64,000 bases of DNA from Arsenophonus endosymbiont of Aleurodicus floccissimus (GCF_900343025.1 NZ_OUND01000002.1:1-64000), one strand, 5' to 3'; positions 12,119 through 25,167 are shown, counted from the first letter of the stretch. Numbers and translations are program-made. Notes: generated from the letters alone by a model not told the origin.

Positions 12119-12889
12119 ATGCTAAAAATTGCTGATACTGTTTTTCAATCACGTTTATTTATTGGTAGCGGAAAATTCGCTAATTCATCATTGATGACCC
12201 AAGCTATACAAGCTTCTGGCAGTCAGTTAGTCACCATGGCTATGAAGCGGCTTGATTTAATAAATAAAAATGATGATATTTTGGCGCCATTACAAAAAAT
12301 CGGTGTCAAATTATTACCTAATACTTCTGGCGCTAAAAATGCCCAAGAAGCTTTATTTGCCGCTCGTCTAGCGCGTGAAGCCTTAGCCACAAACTGGATA
12401 AAACTTGAGATCCACCCCGATACAAAATACTTATTACCCGATCCGATTGAGACGTTAAAAGCGGCTGAACTATTGGTAAAAGAAGGTTTTATTGTTTTAC
12501 CTTATTGTAGTGCCGATCCTGTCTTGTGTCGGCGTTTAGAGGAGGTAGGTTGCGCTGCTGTGATGCCGCTTGGCGCCCCTATTGGCACCAATAAAGGATT
12601 AACTACCTACGATTTTCTACAAATTATTATTGAACAAGCCTCGATCCCAATTGTTGTCGATGCAGGGCTCGGAGCACCCAGTCATGCATTAACCGCTTTG
12701 GAGATGGGAGCCGATGCTGTACTGGTAAATACAGCCATTGCCGTTGCTAATGATCCTGTTGTAATGGCTCACGCTTTTCGCATTGCCACTGAAGCAGGTG
12801 AGATAGTACAAGCTGCCGGACTCGCGGCGCAGCAGCATCGAGCTGCATCCACTAGCCCTTTAACTCAATTCCTCGAGGCATTTCAATAA
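12119..12889 (+). CDS. thiG: Thiazole synthase ThiG
   Basis: ThiG forms the thiazole ring from deoxyxylulose phosphate, dehydroglycine and ThiS-thiocarboxylate. The 256-residue protein matches E. coli. It starts [19 protein letters not shown], has the Schiff-base lysine in WIKLEIHPD, the acidic loop [11 protein letters not shown], and the phosphate-binding [10 protein letters not shown] and [12 protein letters not shown] segments. It overlaps thiH by one base. ThiG works as a complex with ThiH, which supplies dehydroglycine. Confidence 0.96.
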   Translation: MLKIADTVFQSRLFIGSGKFANSSLMTQAIQASGSQLVTMAMKRLDLINKNDDILAPLQKIGVKLLPNTSGAKNAQEALFAARLAREALATNWIKLEIHPDTKYLLPDPIETLKAAELLVKEGFIVLPYCSADPVLCRRLEEVGCAAVMPLGAPIGTNKGLTTYDFLQIIIEQASIPIVVDAGLGAPSHALTALEMGADAVLVNTAIAVANDPVVMAHAFRIATEAGEIVQAAGLAAQQHRAASTSPLTQFLEAFQ

Positions 12890-14007
12890 TGACGGCTTTT
12901 ACTGAAATTTATCAGCAACTTGATTGGCAGCAATTAGCGATACAAATTAATAGCAAATCGACTCAAGAAGTTGAAAAAGCGATTTGCTCAGATAGACCGT
13001 CCCTGAATGATTTTATGGCTCTCATTTCACCCGCTGCCTACCCCTATCTGGAAGTTATCGCTCAAAAAGCGCAAAAATTAACCCGTCAGCGCTTTGGCAA
13101 TACTGTTGGTCTTTATGTACCGCTCTATCTGTCTAACCTATGTGCTAATAATTGTACTTATTGTGGTTTTTCCATGCACAACCCAATTAAACGAAAAACA
13201 CTTAACGAAACAGAAATTATTGCAGAATGCGAAGCGCTACGTTCCATTGGATACAATAATCTATTGCTGGTAACCGGTGAACATCCAAGCAAAGTAGGGA
13301 TGAATTATTTTCGCCAATATATTCCATTAATTAAAAAATATTTCAGTACGCTATTGATGGAGGTTCAGCCATTAACAATTACAGAATATAGGGAACTGAA
13401 AAAAATTGGCTTAGATAGTGTACTGGTTTACCAGGAAACTTATCATCAACCGACTTATCAGCAGCACCATTTACGGGGGAAGAAACAAGATTTTTTTTGG
13501 CGTTTAGAAACACCGGATCGCATTGGCCAGGCTGGTATTGATAAAATTGGTTTAGGTGCACTAATCGGATTATCCAATAATTGGCGAGCTGACTATTATC
13601 TCGTCGCAAATCATCTATCTTATCTGCAAAAAAAATATTGGAAAAGCCGTTACTCTATTTCTTTCCCCCGAATACGCGCTTGTATAGGGAGTATTCAGCC
13701 AGCATCGACCATCCACGAAGCAGAGTTAATTCAATTAATCTGCGCTTTCCGTTTATTGGCACCCGAAGTTGAGCTTTCATTATCAACCCGTGAATCTCCT
13801 TTTTTCCGTGATAATATTATTCCACTGGTTATCAATACCCTTAGCGCTGGTTCAAAGACTCAACCCGGTGGTTATGCTGATAATCATCAAGCACTGGAGC
13901 AATTTACTGTCTATGATAATCGCAGTGCTGAAACCATGGCTAAGGTTATTATTAATGCTGGACTCCAACCCGTCTGGAAAGATTGGGATCACCATTTAGG
14001 CCGTTAA
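12889..14007 (+). CDS. thiH: Tyrosine lyase ThiH (2-iminoacetate synthase)
   Basis: ThiH is the radical SAM enzyme that cleaves tyrosine to dehydroglycine and p-cresol for ThiG. The oxygen-sensitive ThiH route differs from the ThiO glycine oxidase used by many aerobes. The 372-residue protein (E. coli 377) has the cluster motif CANNCTYCGF (CX3CX2C) at about residue 84, the GEHP loop and the C-terminal VWKDWDHHLGR. It is the last gene of the operon. A strong hairpin lies six bases after its stop. Confidence 0.96.
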   Translation: MTAFTEIYQQLDWQQLAIQINSKSTQEVEKAICSDRPSLNDFMALISPAAYPYLEVIAQKAQKLTRQRFGNTVGLYVPLYLSNLCANNCTYCGFSMHNPIKRKTLNETEIIAECEALRSIGYNNLLLVTGEHPSKVGMNYFRQYIPLIKKYFSTLLMEVQPLTITEYRELKKIGLDSVLVYQETYHQPTYQQHHLRGKKQDFFWRLETPDRIGQAGIDKIGLGALIGLSNNWRADYYLVANHLSYLQKKYWKSRYSISFPRIRACIGSIQPASTIHEAELIQLICAFRLLAPEVELSLSTRESPFFRDNIIPLVINTLSAGSKTQPGGYADNHQALEQFTVYDNRSAETMAKVIINAGLQPVWKDWDHHLGR

Positions 14008-14010
14008 TAA

Positions 14011-14034
14011 AACACCACCTTAATCGGTGGTGAT
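14011..14034. terminator. Hairpin after thiH, possible terminator
   Basis: A perfect 7-bp stem (CACCACC at 14013-14019, GGTGGTG at 14026-14032) with a six-base loop lies just past the thiH stop. No U run follows on the plus strand. On the minus strand TTTTATT follows, so it would work better as a terminator for leftward transcription of the deacetylase remnant. Confidence 0.5.
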
Positions 14035-14173
14035 AGCAGATTAGCTCGATCAAACAGTTAATTTTTAATTCGTTTTTTTTAGCAACTAAATAGAATAAAA
14101 ATTTACTTAGCTATGAGCTTACTATAGTGATACCTACATAATGAGTCTTTATTGATCAACAATAATGTCTTTA

Positions 14174-15438
14174 TTAATAATTTGTTGCTCGCCATTGCCC
14201 ACCCATTTGGGCAAATTTTTCCATTGGATTATTCCGCAAGGCATACGGATTATCACCCAGTTTCACTTTACCTTGAATAGTCGTCAGTGCCAACATCATT
14301 CCAGCAGCTTTTGCTGCATCCATAACTTGTCTATTATAGGCACCAAAAGGGATATGCTAAGTAACGTTGAAAAGGATTAAATGGCGCTAGTACACGACAA
14401 GGATGGGCAAAATCAAGTTTTACCGTACGATAAGATCAGCTAAAAATAATCGGTTGGTTTTTATTATCTAATCTATGCAGAAAATAGGAGTGAGATTGAA
14501 TATCAAAGACATCACGACTGTTTTTCAATTCATGTCTACTCATAAATTGTAAACCATTCGGATCTCATTTTTGATCATGAAATTTAACAAAAGCGTTGTC
14601 AGCTGTGCATGTTCTTTTAAGATTGGATGAGCATAGCGATAAACCGATTTTAAGCCATCATAAAAAGTTATACTGACCACCTTATCCGGTAAATTAATTT
14701 TTTTCTTTAAATAACCATCAACTTCATCCAAGGTAATTGTCTGATAACCCGCTTGTTTTAAGTAATCCATTTGAGCTTTAAAAGCTATTACCGAAGTAGT
14801 TGTTGATGTATGGCGAAATAATTTATTTTCATTTCATTATCAGGAAGTAAATGATGATACCTGAGAATTGGGATCCCTTTATCTAATGAAACATCTTGAC
14901 CATCAATAAAAGCCAGTCTACCACCAAGATCAATAATAAACCAAGAGCTCTTGGATGATGAGTCAAACTCAACTTTCTTCGCTGTACTGGATAACGTAAA
15001 TCGGCGGACAGAAAACCAATAACCGTGCTTTTCTCATCTGTGTTTTCATAGATGGGCGTTTTTTCAGTGGTCACTAAATAGTCATAAACTGGCTGATCTA
15101 ATTGTTTTAAAGTATCAGTCAGAAACTGATTTTTTTGCCTCAAAAGCTTGTTGTTGAGTAATATAACCAACACTATTACCAAAATGAAAACGGTAAAAAT
15201 TATTTTTCGCCGGTTGCATAAGTAAAACTGAATTTTTCAATAACCAACCAGCTGGCCGTATTTTTCCTCCCACTACCGCATAAATCACACTATCCTAGCT
15301 AACTTTCATTGGTTTGTTGAAATTAGCATCAAGACGTTTTTCTAACAATGGAACCATGCTGTTTTCCGCGTAAAGTGGAAAACCGAAAAAAAATAAATAA
15401 AAATACTCAATATATATAAAATAATAAAACGACAGCAT
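14174..15438 (-). pseudogene. Broken secreted polysaccharide deacetylase with SH3-like region
   Basis: The minus strand encodes, in pieces, a signal peptide from about 15438 (hydrophobic, ending PLYAE). An in-frame TAG follows, then AVVGGKIRPAGW, then an SH3-like stretch (GYITQQQAFEAKK, QPVYDYLVTTEK). A NodB-type deacetylase piece comes next (AGYQTITLDEVDGYL, VVSITFYDG where families have TFDDG), and finally a C-terminus in another frame (GDNPYALRNNPM) ending at 14174. Several frameshifts and a stop make it non-functional. The product was probably exported and acted on cell-surface polysaccharide. I cannot assign an E. coli gene name; it lies where E. coli has unrelated genes between thiH and rpoC. 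Confidence 0.75.
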
Positions 15439-15471
15439 GTCATTATTTGATTTTTTCCATAATATAGCTAT

Positions 15472-15501
15472 AAAAATGCCCTCTTTATGAGGGCATTTTT
15501 T
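15472..15501 (-). terminator. Rho-independent terminator of the rpoBC operon
   Basis: On the minus strand the complementary arms AAAAATGCCCTC and GAGGGCATTTTT form a 12-bp stem with a five-base loop, so the stem ends in T residues. It lies about 15 bases past the rpoC stop. The arrangement is almost symmetrical and could also stop rightward transcription. Confidence 0.9.
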
Positions 15502-15516
15502 ACAGATCAAGCTGCA

Positions 15517-18500
15517 TTATTCATGGTCTCGGTTACCAAAACCCGCATTTAGCAATTCTGCCAAATTAGCCGTTGCCTCATCAGCGCTAACTTGTGATGA
15601 TTCAACAGGTTCATTAACCATATGACGACGACGCATCCGATCTTGGTGATATGCATAGCCTGTACCGGCAGGAATTAGACGGCCAACGATGACGTTCTCC
15701 TTCAAACCACGAAGTTCATCACGTTTTCCAGCCACCGCAGCTTCGGTAAGCACACGTGTTGTTTCCTGGAATGACGCTGCTGAGATAAAGGACTCTGTCG
15801 CCAGAGACGCTTTGGTAATACCTAGCAGATCACGACTGAAGGTAGCAGGCACTTTTTCATCTTGCTCTAATTTACGGTTCGCTACTTTAACACGTGCACA
15901 CTCTACTTGTTCACCTTCCAAGAATTCAGAGCTACCAGCATCAACAATTGTCACTTTACGTAACATCTGACGAACGATAACTTCAATATGCTTATCGTTA
16001 ATTTTAACACCTTGTAGACGATAAACTTCCTGGACTTCATTGGTGATATAACGAGCAACAGCATGCGCTCCACGCAAACGTAAAATATCATGTGGTGATT
16101 CCGGACCATCAGAAATCACATCACCACGCTCAACTCGCTCACCTTCAAAGACATTAAGCTGACGCCATTTAGGGATCATCTCTTCGTATGCATCATCACC
16201 ATCTATCGGTGTGATAACTAGGCGACGCTTACCTTTAGTTTCCTTACCAAAAGAAATAATACCGCTAATTTCAGCCAAAATAGCCGGATCTTTTGGTCGA
16301 CGTGCTTCGAATAGATCAGCAACCCGTGGTAAACCACCAGTAATATCCTTAGTACCGCCCGATTCTTGTGGAATACGAGCTAAGGTATCACCAATATTAA
16401 TTGTTGCACCATCATCCAATTGAACAATCGCTTTACCAGGCAAGAAATATTGCGCTGGCATATCAGTACCTGGAATTAATACATCATTGCCTTTCGCATC
16501 AGCAACACGCAATGCAGGACGCAAATCTTTACTACCCGCAGTACGCTCAGCTGTATCAAGCACAACAATTGATGATAAACCCGTTAGTTCATCTGTCTGA
16601 CGTATAATAGATTGTCCATCTGCCATATCAGAGAAACGAATAATACCCGCAACTTCACTGATAACCGGCATGGTATGTGGATCCCAGTTAGCAACCGTTT
16701 CACCACCATTAACGCCATCACCATCACCTTTATTAAGGTGTGCACCATAAGGAACTTTATAGCTTTCTTTGGTTCGGCCAAATTCATCTACCACTCGCAA
16801 TTCTGCATTACGAGAAGTGATAACCAAATGACCTTCAGAGTTTTTTACAAACTTAGCATTAACTAGTTTGATATTACCTTTGTTACGTACCTGAATACTC
16901 GATTCCGCAGCAGCACGTGATGCAGCACCACCAATATGGAATGTACGCATTGTCAACTGTGTGCCAGGCTCACCGATTGATTGAGCAGCAATAACACCAA
17001 CAGCTTCACCTTTATTGATAATATGACCCCGCGCTAAATCACGTCCATAACATTTCGCACAAACACCGAAGTCAGTTTCACAACTTACAACAGAGCGTAC
17101 TTTTACACTATCAACAGAGTTAGTTTCCAGCTCATCACACCATTTTTCACTTAATAAGGCGTTACGCGGTATTAAAATGTCCGCTGTACCAGGTACTAAT
17201 ATATCTTCCGCTGTGACTCGACCCAAGACACGTTCACGTAAAGGCTCTTTAACGTCACCACCTTCAATAACTGGTGTCATTAAAATACCGTCGTGGGTAC
17301 CACAATCATCCTCAGTGACAACCAGATCTTGTGCAACATCAACTAAACGACGGGTTAAATAACCTGAGTTTGCTGTCTTCAAGGCGGTATCGGCTAGACC
17401 TTTGCGTGCACCGTGAGTTGAAATGAAGTATTGTAATACGTTCAAACCTTCACGGAAGTTAGCGGTGATCGGTGTCTCGATAATTGAACCATCCGGCTTC
17501 GCCATCAAACCACGCATACCCGCTAACTGACGGATCTGTGCGGCAGAACCACGTGCTCCAGAGTCAGCCATCATAAAGATGCTGTTAAACGAAACTTGTT
17601 GTTCGTCTTGGCCATCACGATTAACAACAGTTTCTGTGGATAAATTCTCCATCATCGCTTTTGCGACACGCTCATTAGCCGCAGCCCAAATGTCAATAAC
17701 TTTGTTATAACGTTCGCCCGCAGTAACCAGACCTGATTGGAACTGTTCTTGAATTTCGGCAACCTCAGCTTCAGCTTCAGCAATAATACTGGCTTTTTTC
17801 TCTGGTATTACCATATCATCAATACCAACAGAAGCACCAGAACGAGCTGCATAAGCAAAACCGGTGTACATGATCTGATCGGCAAAGATAACGGTTGGTT
17901 TTAAGCCTAAAACACGGTAACAAGTATTAAGCATTTTAGAAATGGCTTTTTTACCCAACGGCTGATTAACCAATGAGTATGGCAGGCCTTTAGGTACAAT
18001 CATCCATAAGATAGCTCGACCAATTGTGGTATCAACTAACTGAGTTGCAACCTCAACATTACCTTCACCATCACGGACTTCTTCTGTAATACGGACTTTA
18101 ACGCGAGCATGTAGGGATGCTAAGCCTGAACGGTAAACCCGCTCAGCTTCTTTCGGTCCAGACAATACCATGCCTTCGCCTTTAGCATTTACACAATCTC
18201 GTGTCATATAGTACAAACCAAGTACCACGTCTTGAGAAGGTACTATGATAGGTTCACCACTAGCTGGCGACAAAATATTATTTGTCGACATCATTAAAGC
18301 ACGCGCTTCTAACTGCGCTTCTAAAGTTAACGGGACGTGAACAGCCATCTGGTCACCGTCAAAGTCAGCGTTATAAGCAGCACACACAAGTGGGTGTAAT
18401 TGGATTGCTTTACCTTCTATCAAAATAGGTTCAAATGCTTGTATACCAAGACGATGCAGCGTTGGTGCGCGGTTTAGCATCACTGGATGTTCGCGAATCA

Positions 18501-19743
18501 CTTCATCGAGAATATCCCAGACGACAGCTTCTTCACGTTCAACCATCTTCTTGGCTGCTTTGATCGTTGTCGCTAATCCACGTAACTCCAATTTACCATA
18601 AATAAATGGCTTAAATAATTCTAATGCCATTCTCTTCGGCAAACCACATTGGTGCAGACGAAGATAAGGACCAACCGTGATAACAGAACGACCTGAATAA
18701 TCAACACGCTTACCCAATAAGTTTTGACGGAAACGACCTTGCTTACCTTTGATCATATCGGCCAAAGATTTCAGCGGACGTTTATTCGAACCAGTAATTG
18801 CACGTCCACGACGTCCATTATCCAGCAGTGCGTCAACCGCTTCTTGTAGCATTCGTTTTTCATTACGTACAATGATATCAGGCGCAGCCAAATCCAATAG
18901 ACGCTTTAAACGATTGTTACGGTTAATAACGCGACGATATAAATCATTTAAATCAGAAGTTGCAAAGCGACCACCATCTAGCGGAACAAGCGGACGCAAA
19001 TCCGGCGGTAATACCGGTAGTACATTCAGGATCATCCACTCGGGCTTATTACCAGACTGAATAAACGCTTCTAGCAGTTTGATACGCTTAGTCAATTTTT
19101 TCCGCTTAGTTTCAGAGTTAGTTGTATTTAACTCTTCACGTAGCACTTCACATTCTTGCTCCAAATCGAGATTTTTTAGCAAAGATTGGATAGCTTCTGC
19201 ACCCATTTTAGCGTCAAATTCATCACCAAACTCTTCCAAAGCATCAAGATATTGCTCTTCAGTCAAGATTTGTCCACACTCTAAGCTTATCATACCCCCT
19301 TCGACCACAACATAAGATTCGAAGTAGAGTACCCGCTCAATATCACGCAAAGGCATATCAAGTAACAAACCAATACGTGACGGTAATGATTTTAAAAACC
19401 AGATATGTGCTGTCGGTGAAGCCAACTCAATATGACCCATACGTTCACGACGCACTTTAGTTTGAGTAACCTCAACACCACATTTCTCACAAATCACACC
19501 TCGGTGTTTTAATCGTTTATATTTACCACACAAACATTCATAATCTTTAACTGGCCCGAAAATACGCGCACAGAAAAGACCATCACGCTCAGGCTTGAAC
19601 GTACGGTAGTTAATAGTTTCTGGCTTTTTCACTTCACCAAATGACCATGAACGGATCATATCTGGAGAGGCCAGAGCAATCTTGATCGCATCAAACTCTT
19701 CTGTTTTAGTCTGTGCTTTCAGAAACTTTAATAAGTCTTTCAC
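15517..19743 (-). CDS. rpoC: RNA polymerase beta' subunit
   Basis: RpoC is the largest RNA polymerase subunit and holds the active-site magnesium. Translation most likely starts at the GTG at 19743 ([17 protein letters not shown]), nine bases after an AGGAG site. E. coli rpoC also starts with GTG. The frame extends further upstream but without homology. The product is 1408 residues (E. coli 1407). The zinc-binding segment [19 protein letters not shown], the catalytic NADFDGDQM and the second zinc site ([19 protein letters not shown]) are intact. It is the last gene of the rplKAJL-rpoBC cluster, 115 bases downstream of rpoB. Confidence 0.97.
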   Translation of the reverse strand: MKDLLKFLKAQTKTEEFDAIKIALASPDMIRSWSFGEVKKPETINYRTFKPERDGLFCARIFGPVKDYECLCGKYKRLKHRGVICEKCGVEVTQTKVRRERMGHIELASPTAHIWFLKSLPSRIGLLLDMPLRDIERVLYFESYVVVEGGMISLECGQILTEEQYLDALEEFGDEFDAKMGAEAIQSLLKNLDLEQECEVLREELNTTNSETKRKKLTKRIKLLEAFIQSGNKPEWMILNVLPVLPPDLRPLVPLDGGRFATSDLNDLYRRVINRNNRLKRLLDLAAPDIIVRNEKRMLQEAVDALLDNGRRGRAITGSNKRPLKSLADMIKGKQGRFRQNLLGKRVDYSGRSVITVGPYLRLHQCGLPKRMALELFKPFIYGKLELRGLATTIKAAKKMVEREEAVVWDILDEVIREHPVMLNRAPTLHRLGIQAFEPILIEGKAIQLHPLVCAAYNADFDGDQMAVHVPLTLEAQLEARALMMSTNNILSPASGEPIIVPSQDVVLGLYYMTRDCVNAKGEGMVLSGPKEAERVYRSGLASLHARVKVRITEEVRDGEGNVEVATQLVDTTIGRAILWMIVPKGLPYSLVNQPLGKKAISKMLNTCYRVLGLKPTVIFADQIMYTGFAYAARSGASVGIDDMVIPEKKASIIAEAEAEVAEIQEQFQSGLVTAGERYNKVIDIWAAANERVAKAMMENLSTETVVNRDGQDEQQVSFNSIFMMADSGARGSAAQIRQLAGMRGLMAKPDGSIIETPITANFREGLNVLQYFISTHGARKGLADTALKTANSGYLTRRLVDVAQDLVVTEDDCGTHDGILMTPVIEGGDVKEPLRERVLGRVTAEDILVPGTADILIPRNALLSEKWCDELETNSVDSVKVRSVVSCETDFGVCAKCYGRDLARGHIINKGEAVGVIAAQSIGEPGTQLTMRTFHIGGAASRAAAESSIQVRNKGNIKLVNAKFVKNSEGHLVITSRNAELRVVDEFGRTKESYKVPYGAHLNKGDGDGVNGGETVANWDPHTMPVISEVAGIIRFSDMADGQSIIRQTDELTGLSSIVVLDTAERTAGSKDLRPALRVADAKGNDVLIPGTDMPAQYFLPGKAIVQLDDGATINIGDTLARIPQESGGTKDITGGLPRVADLFEARRPKDPAILAEISGIISFGKETKGKRRLVITPIDGDDAYEEMIPKWRQLNVFEGERVERGDVISDGPESPHDILRLRGAHAVARYITNEVQEVYRLQGVKINDKHIEVIVRQMLRKVTIVDAGSSEFLEGEQVECARVKVANRKLEQDEKVPATFSRDLLGITKASLATESFISAASFQETTRVLTEAAVAGKRDELRGLKENVIVGRLIPAGTGYAYHQDRMRRRHMVNEPVESSQVSADEATANLAELLNAGFGNRDHE

Positions 19744-19858
19744 GGAATGGCTCCTGTCGGAGTTAAACCTGCGAGGAAGCGCTTTTAGCCACTTCCTCCT
19801 AAACACAGTGTAACAATTTGTAAAGCTTAGTCGCGACTAAGCTTTACAACATAACTTA

Positions 19859-22800
19859 TTACTCGTCTTCCAGTTCGATGTTAATACCCAGCGAACGGAT
19901 CTCTCTCAATAATACATTGAAAGACTCCGGCATCCCTGGTTCCATCTGATGGTTGCCGTCTACGATGTTTTTATACATCTTAGTACGTCCGTTCACATCA
20001 TCGGATTTAACGGTAAGCATTTCTTGCAAGGTGTAAGCGGCGCCATATGCTTCCAAAGCCCAAACTTCCATCTCACCAAAACGCTGACCACCAAACTGTG
20101 CTTTACCACCCAACGGTTGTTGAGTAACCAGACTATAGGAGCCTGTTGAACGTGCATGCATTTTATCATCTACTAAATGATTTAATTTTAACATATACAT
20201 ATAGCCAACTGTCACCTGACGTTCAAATTTCTCGCCTGTACGACCATCATACAATGTAATCTGACCGGAAGTCGGCAACTCAGCTAAAGTTAATAGCTCT
20301 TTGATTTCTTTTTCTTTTGCACCATCAAAGACCGGTGTTGCAATTGGCATACCTTTCTTCAAATTATGTGCTAACCGCAGAACTTGTTCATCAGAAAAGG
20401 TACTGAGATCAACTTTTTGACGAGGATCATCTCCTAAATCATAAGCTTTCTGAATAAATTCTCTCAATTTTGCTACTTCACGCTGTTGTTTCAGCATGGC
20501 ATTGATCTTATCGCCAATACCTTTAGCAGCCATCCCCAAATGGGTTTCCAGAATTTGACCAATATTCATACGTGATGGTACGCCCAGTGGGTTCAAAACA
20601 ATATCAACAGGGTTACCACTTTCATCGTAAGGCATGTCTTCAACAGGGTTAATTTTCGAAATAACACCCTTGTTACCATGCCGACCAGCCATTTTATCGC
20701 CCGGTTGGATTTGGCGTTTTACTGCCAAATAAACTTTAACGATTTTCAATACGCCTGGCGCTAAATCATCACCTTGAGTGATCTTACGACGTTTAGCCTC
20801 TAGCTTCTTCTCAAATTCAGCTTTCAGCTCATCATATTGCTCAGCTAATTGCTCTAGCTGATTTTGTTTTTCTTCATCCTTTAAGGATAATTCTAACCAA
20901 CGTTCACTCGGTAATTTATCCAGTTTTTCACCTTCAATACCGCCATTAGTTAGTACTGCTCGGATACGGGCAAATAAACCTGCCTCAAAGATACGCAACT
21001 CTTCAGTTAAGTCTTTCTTCGCATCACGAAGCTGCATTTCTTCAATTTCTAACGCACGTTTATCTTTCTCTACACCATCACGCGTAAAGACTTGTACATC
21101 AATAACCGTTCCTGATACCCCATTTGGTACCCGCAGTGAAGAATCCTTAACATCAGAAGCTTTTTCACCAAAAATGGCTCGCAGCAATTTCTCTTCTGGC
21201 GTTAATTGCGTTTCACCTTTCGGTGTTACCTTACCAACCAGAATGTCACCGCCCGTTACTTCAGCACCGATATAAACAATACCTGATTCATCCAATTTGG
21301 ATAATGCAGCTTCACCTACGTTAGGAATATCTGCCGTAATCTCTTCTGGCCCTAACTTAGTATCACGTGATACACAAGCTAACTCCTGAATATGAATGGT
21401 GGTAAAACGATCTTCCTGTACCGCTCGTTCAGATACCAAAATAGAATCTTCAAAGTTGTAACCATTCCAGGGCATGAACGCCACCCGCATATTTTGACCA
21501 AGCGCCAATTCACCTAAATCAGTAGATGGTCCATCAGCCAAAACATCACCGCGTTCAATCGGTTCACCGAGCGAAACACATGGCATTTGATTAATACAAG
21601 TATTCTGATTAGAACGCGTATATTTAGTCAGATTATAAATATCAATGCCGGCTTCGCCAGGATACATTTCATCTTCATTAACTTTGATAACAATACGTGA
21701 AGCATCAACATACTGAACGGTACCACCACGTTTAGCTACCGCTGTTACCCCAGAGTCAACAGCAACGGCACGCTCCATACCCGTTCCAACCAATGGTTTA
21801 TCTGAGCGTAACGTCGGTACCGCCTGACGTTGCATGTTCGCACCCATCAATGCACGGTTTGCGTCATCATGCTCAAGGAATGGAATTAATGAAGCACCAA
21901 CAGAAACAACCTGTTGGGTTGAAACGTCCATATATTCCACTTGATCTTGGCTGAATAAACTGGATTCACCTTTATTACGGCAAGTGATTAATTCTTCAAC
22001 AAACCGACCATCATCATCTAAAACAGTATTCGCCTGAGCAATGATGTAGTTACCTTCTTCAATCGCTGATAAATAATAAATTTCATCAGTAACGATACCA
22101 TCTCGTACCAAACGATAAGGCGTTTCCAAAAAACCATACTCATTGGTTTGTGCATAGACAGACAATGAGTTAATCAAACCGATATTCGGTCCTTCAGGTG
22201 TTTCAATTGGACATACACGTCCGTAGTGCGTTGGATGTACGTCACGAACTTCAAAACCAGCTCGTTCACGTGTTAATCCACCTGGCCCTAATGCTGAAAT
22301 ACGACGTTTATGTGTGATTTCAGACAGTGGGTTATTCTGATCCATAAACTGCGATAATTGGCTGGAACCAAAAAACTCTTTAACCGCAGCAGAAATCGGC
22401 TTCGCGTTAATCATGTCCTGAGGCATTAATGCATCCAAATCGCCTAATGATAAACGCTCTTTAACCGCACGCTCAACTCGCACTAAACCAACTCGGAACT
22501 GATTTTCAGCCATTTCGCCAACCGACCGAATACGACGGTTACCTAAATGGTCAATATCATCAACTTCACCTTTACCATTGCGAATACCAATGAGTTTTTT
22601 CATCACATCAATGATATCTTGTTTACTTAAGATGCTTGAGCCTTCAATTGCTTCACGATCTAGTGAGCGATTAAATTTCATGCGCCCTACAGCGGAAAGA
22701 TCATAACGTTCTTCAGAAAAGAATAAGTTCTCAAAAAGATTTTCTGCCGCTTCGCGAGTAGGTGGCTCGCCTGGACGCATCATACGGTAAATTTCAACTA

Positions 22801-23893
22801 ATGCACTTAAACGATCATTTGTTGGATCAGTACGCAATGTTTCTGAAATATATGCACCATGATCTAAGTCATTAGTAAATAAGGTCTCAATGGTTTTATG
22901 ACCACCTTGACTTAGACGTGCCAACATATCCAAAGAAAGCTCTGTATTAGCTATACAGATTAATTCGCCAGTACTTTCATCAATGTAATCTTTAGCTACC
23001 ACTTTACCAGCAATATACTCAATAGGTACTTCAATACTGCTGATTTGGTCTTTTTCTAGCTGACGAATGTGACGTGCAGTAATACGGCGGCCCTTTTCAA
23101 TATAGACTTTACCGTTACCGTTGGCTTCAATATCAAAAGAAGCCGTTTCACCACGCAAACGTTCAGGTATTAACGTCATCAACAGTTTATTATCACTAAT
23201 TTGGAAAATCGTTTTCTCAAAAAAGAGATTGAGGATTTCTTTGGTACCATAATCCATCGCACGTAGAATAATAGTCGCCGGTAATTTACGGCGGCGATCA
23301 ATACGAACGAAAAGATTATCTTTAGGATCAAATTCAAAATCTAACCAAGAACCACGATAAGGAATAATACGTGCATTATATAATACCTTACCTGAAGAAT
23401 GGGTCTTACCTTTATCACTATCAAAAAATACACCAGGGCTGCGATGTAATTGAGAGACAATAACACGCTCTGTACCATTGATAATAAAAGTACCATTATC
23501 TGTCATGAGTGGAATTTCACCCATGTAAACTTCTTGCTCTTTTATATCCTTTACTGAGCCTTCTGGCGCTTCACGCTCGTAAATAACAAGGCGTAGTTTA
23601 ACCCGTAAAGGAGCAGAATAAGTGACACCACGGATCTGACATTCTTTAACATCAAATACAGGTTCACCAAGGCGATAGCTAACATATTGCAATTCAGCAT
23701 TGCCACTGTAGCTTTGAATTGGAAATACAGAACGGAATGCTGCTTCCAGCCCATTCTGACCTTCTAAATCTTGCTCGATAAACTTAGCGAACGAGTCAAG
23801 TTGGATAGATAAAAGATAAGGAACATCCAAAACTTGTGGACGTTTACCAAAATCCTTACGAATACGTTTTTTCTCGGTATAGGAGTAAAACAT
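19859..23893 (-). CDS. rpoB: RNA polymerase beta subunit
   Basis: RpoB forms one jaw of RNA polymerase and binds rifampicin. The 1344-residue product is collinear with E. coli RpoB (1342) from [19 protein letters not shown] to [11 protein letters not shown]. The rifampicin region ([22 protein letters not shown]) has the usual sensitive-type residues. It follows rplL after a gap of about 340 bases containing an attenuator hairpin and precedes rpoC. No damage is seen. Confidence 0.97.
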   Translation of the reverse strand: MFYSYTEKKRIRKDFGKRPQVLDVPYLLSIQLDSFAKFIEQDLEGQNGLEAAFRSVFPIQSYSGNAELQYVSYRLGEPVFDVKECQIRGVTYSAPLRVKLRLVIYEREAPEGSVKDIKEQEVYMGEIPLMTDNGTFIINGTERVIVSQLHRSPGVFFDSDKGKTHSSGKVLYNARIIPYRGSWLDFEFDPKDNLFVRIDRRRKLPATIILRAMDYGTKEILNLFFEKTIFQISDNKLLMTLIPERLRGETASFDIEANGNGKVYIEKGRRITARHIRQLEKDQISSIEVPIEYIAGKVVAKDYIDESTGELICIANTELSLDMLARLSQGGHKTIETLFTNDLDHGAYISETLRTDPTNDRLSALVEIYRMMRPGEPPTREAAENLFENLFFSEERYDLSAVGRMKFNRSLDREAIEGSSILSKQDIIDVMKKLIGIRNGKGEVDDIDHLGNRRIRSVGEMAENQFRVGLVRVERAVKERLSLGDLDALMPQDMINAKPISAAVKEFFGSSQLSQFMDQNNPLSEITHKRRISALGPGGLTRERAGFEVRDVHPTHYGRVCPIETPEGPNIGLINSLSVYAQTNEYGFLETPYRLVRDGIVTDEIYYLSAIEEGNYIIAQANTVLDDDGRFVEELITCRNKGESSLFSQDQVEYMDVSTQQVVSVGASLIPFLEHDDANRALMGANMQRQAVPTLRSDKPLVGTGMERAVAVDSGVTAVAKRGGTVQYVDASRIVIKVNEDEMYPGEAGIDIYNLTKYTRSNQNTCINQMPCVSLGEPIERGDVLADGPSTDLGELALGQNMRVAFMPWNGYNFEDSILVSERAVQEDRFTTIHIQELACVSRDTKLGPEEITADIPNVGEAALSKLDESGIVYIGAEVTGGDILVGKVTPKGETQLTPEEKLLRAIFGEKASDVKDSSLRVPNGVSGTVIDVQVFTRDGVEKDKRALEIEEMQLRDAKKDLTEELRIFEAGLFARIRAVLTNGGIEGEKLDKLPSERWLELSLKDEEKQNQLEQLAEQYDELKAEFEKKLEAKRRKITQGDDLAPGVLKIVKVYLAVKRQIQPGDKMAGRHGNKGVISKINPVEDMPYDESGNPVDIVLNPLGVPSRMNIGQILETHLGMAAKGIGDKINAMLKQQREVAKLREFIQKAYDLGDDPRQKVDLSTFSDEQVLRLAHNLKKGMPIATPVFDGAKEKEIKELLTLAELPTSGQITLYDGRTGEKFERQVTVGYMYMLKLNHLVDDKMHARSTGSYSLVTQQPLGGKAQFGGQRFGEMEVWALEAYGAAYTLQEMLTVKSDDVNGRTKMYKNIVDGNHQMEPGMPESFNVLLREIRSLGINIELEDE

Positions 23894-24165
23894 AGGGTTC
23901 CTCAGCTTGCTGATCAGTGGCCCACTCTGTCCGTCCTAAAGGACAGCATCTGCAATACTATTTTTTGGAACGGAAAACAGATTATTTTCCACAATACTTA
24001 TTGCTATTACTCTTAAATCATTTCATTGCATTATATAACTACCAATCTTTAATTGTCAGAGTCATAAACGCAGTATATTAAGTGTCAATAGCAAAAAATA
24101 TTGAAAGGATAACTCAGTAACTAAATAGTGTGAAATATTACTGATACCCTACAATACACATAGCG
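23894..24165 (-). other. rplL-rpoB spacer, transcribed leader of rpoB
   Basis: This stretch between the attenuator hairpin and the rpoB start holds no gene that I can support. It begins on the rplL side just beyond the attenuator and contains the rpoB ribosome site (GAGGAACC) at its end. In E. coli the same spacer includes an RNase III processing site; I cannot confirm one here by eye. Confidence 0.6.
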
Positions 24166-24166
24166 C

Positions 24167-24219
24167 AAAAAAGCTGGTGACTAAAAAACCACCAGCCGTC
24201 AGCCTATAAAATTAGGCTG
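24167..24219 (-). terminator. rplL-rpoB attenuator hairpins
   Basis: On the minus strand a hairpin with arms GCTGGTG and CACCAGC (24173-24196) is followed by six T residues. This is the same design and nearly the same sequence as the E. coli attenuator that lets only part of the ribosomal-protein transcripts continue into rpoBC. A second stem, CAGCCTA/TAGGCTG (24200-24219), lies just before it, next to the rplL stop. Confidence 0.85.
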
Positions 24220-24236
24220 CCAACTTAAGGCAAAGC

Positions 24237-24608
24237 TTATTTAACTTCAACAGAAGCACCGGCGTCTTCCAGCGATTTCTTCAATGTTTCAGATTCGTCT
24301 TTGCTTACTGCTTCTTTAATTGTTGCTGGCGCTGATTCTACCATTTCTTTAGCTTCTTTTAGTCCTAAGCCAGTTGCTGTACGAACAGCTTTAATAACCG
24401 CAACTTTGTTAGCACCAATAGCAGACAAGATAACATCAAACTCAGTTTTTTCTTCAACTACTTCAGCTGCACCAGCTGCACCAACCGCGACTGCTGCTGC
24501 CGCAGAAACGCCAAACTTCTCTTCCATCATAGTTATCAGTGCAACAACGTCCATTACAGACATTTCTGCAACTGCATCAAGAATTTGTTCTTTAGTTATT
24601 ACAGACAT
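24237..24608 (-). CDS. rplL: 50S ribosomal protein L7/L12
   Basis: L7/L12 forms the mobile stalk of the large subunit that recruits translation GTPases. The 123-residue product (E. coli 121) has an N-terminal dimerisation part, an Ala-rich hinge (about residues 35-50) and the C-terminal domain with [17 protein letters not shown]. It lies 61 bases downstream of rplJ in the usual pair, because L10 anchors the L12 dimers. No damage is seen. Confidence 0.96.
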   Translation of the reverse strand: MSVITKEQILDAVAEMSVMDVVALITMMEEKFGVSAAAAVAVGAAGAAEVVEEKTEFDVILSAIGANKVAVIKAVRTATGLGLKEAKEMVESAPATIKEAVSKDESETLKKSLEDAGASVEVK

Positions 24609-24669
24609 AACAAGGGTTCCTAAAATTCAGAAATATTTTATACGTTAAAAAACAACGACGGAAATAGCC

Positions 24670-25167
24670 TTAAGCAGCTTCTTTCTGATCGCGTAGTGCC
24701 GCCATAATGCGAGCCAACTTACCTGCAGAGGCTTCTTTCATGGTTGACATCAGACGCGCAATTGCTTCTTCGTAAGTTGGAAGAGTTGCCAAACGATCGA
24801 TTTGATTCGCTGAAATAAACTCTCCTTCAAAGGCTGCTGCTTTAATCTCGAATGCTGGATTCGCTTTCGCGAAGTCTTTAAACAAACGAGCTGCTGCACC
24901 CGGATGTTCATTAGAAAAAGCAATCAAGGTTGGACCAATAAACGCTTCTTTGAGGCACTCATAAGCAGTACCTTCAACAACACGGCGCATCAACGTATTA
25001 CGAACAACACGCAGATAAACACCTGTTTCGCGACCTGCTTTACGCAGTTCAGTCATTTTATCTACAGCTACACCACGAGAATTCGCGACAACTGCAGACA
25101 GCGCACCTTTGGCTACTTCGCTGACTTCAGCAACAATCGCTTGTTTGTCTTGAAGATTTAGTGCCAT
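24670..25167 (-). CDS. rplJ: 50S ribosomal protein L10
   Basis: L10 holds the L7/L12 dimers on the ribosome stalk and, with L12, represses its own mRNA. The 165-residue protein equals the E. coli length and starts [15 protein letters not shown] after an AGGAGC site. The RNA-binding part has ADNS-like [18 protein letters not shown], and the C-terminus carries the helix that binds L12. A long conserved leader precedes it. Confidence 0.96.
   Translation of the reverse strand: MALNLQDKQAIVAEVSEVAKGALSAVVANSRGVAVDKMTELRKAGRETGVYLRVVRNTLMRRVVEGTAYECLKEAFIGPTLIAFSNEHPGAAARLFKDFAKANPAFEIKAAAFEGEFISANQIDRLATLPTYEEAIARLMSTMKEASAGKLARIMAALRDQKEAA

Noticed and set aside
19862-24016. Many plus-strand open frames opposite rpoB, rpoC, fusA and other ribosomal genes.
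   Set aside because: They are shadows of highly conserved minus-strand genes, lack homology and ribosome sites, and vanish where the real gene ends.
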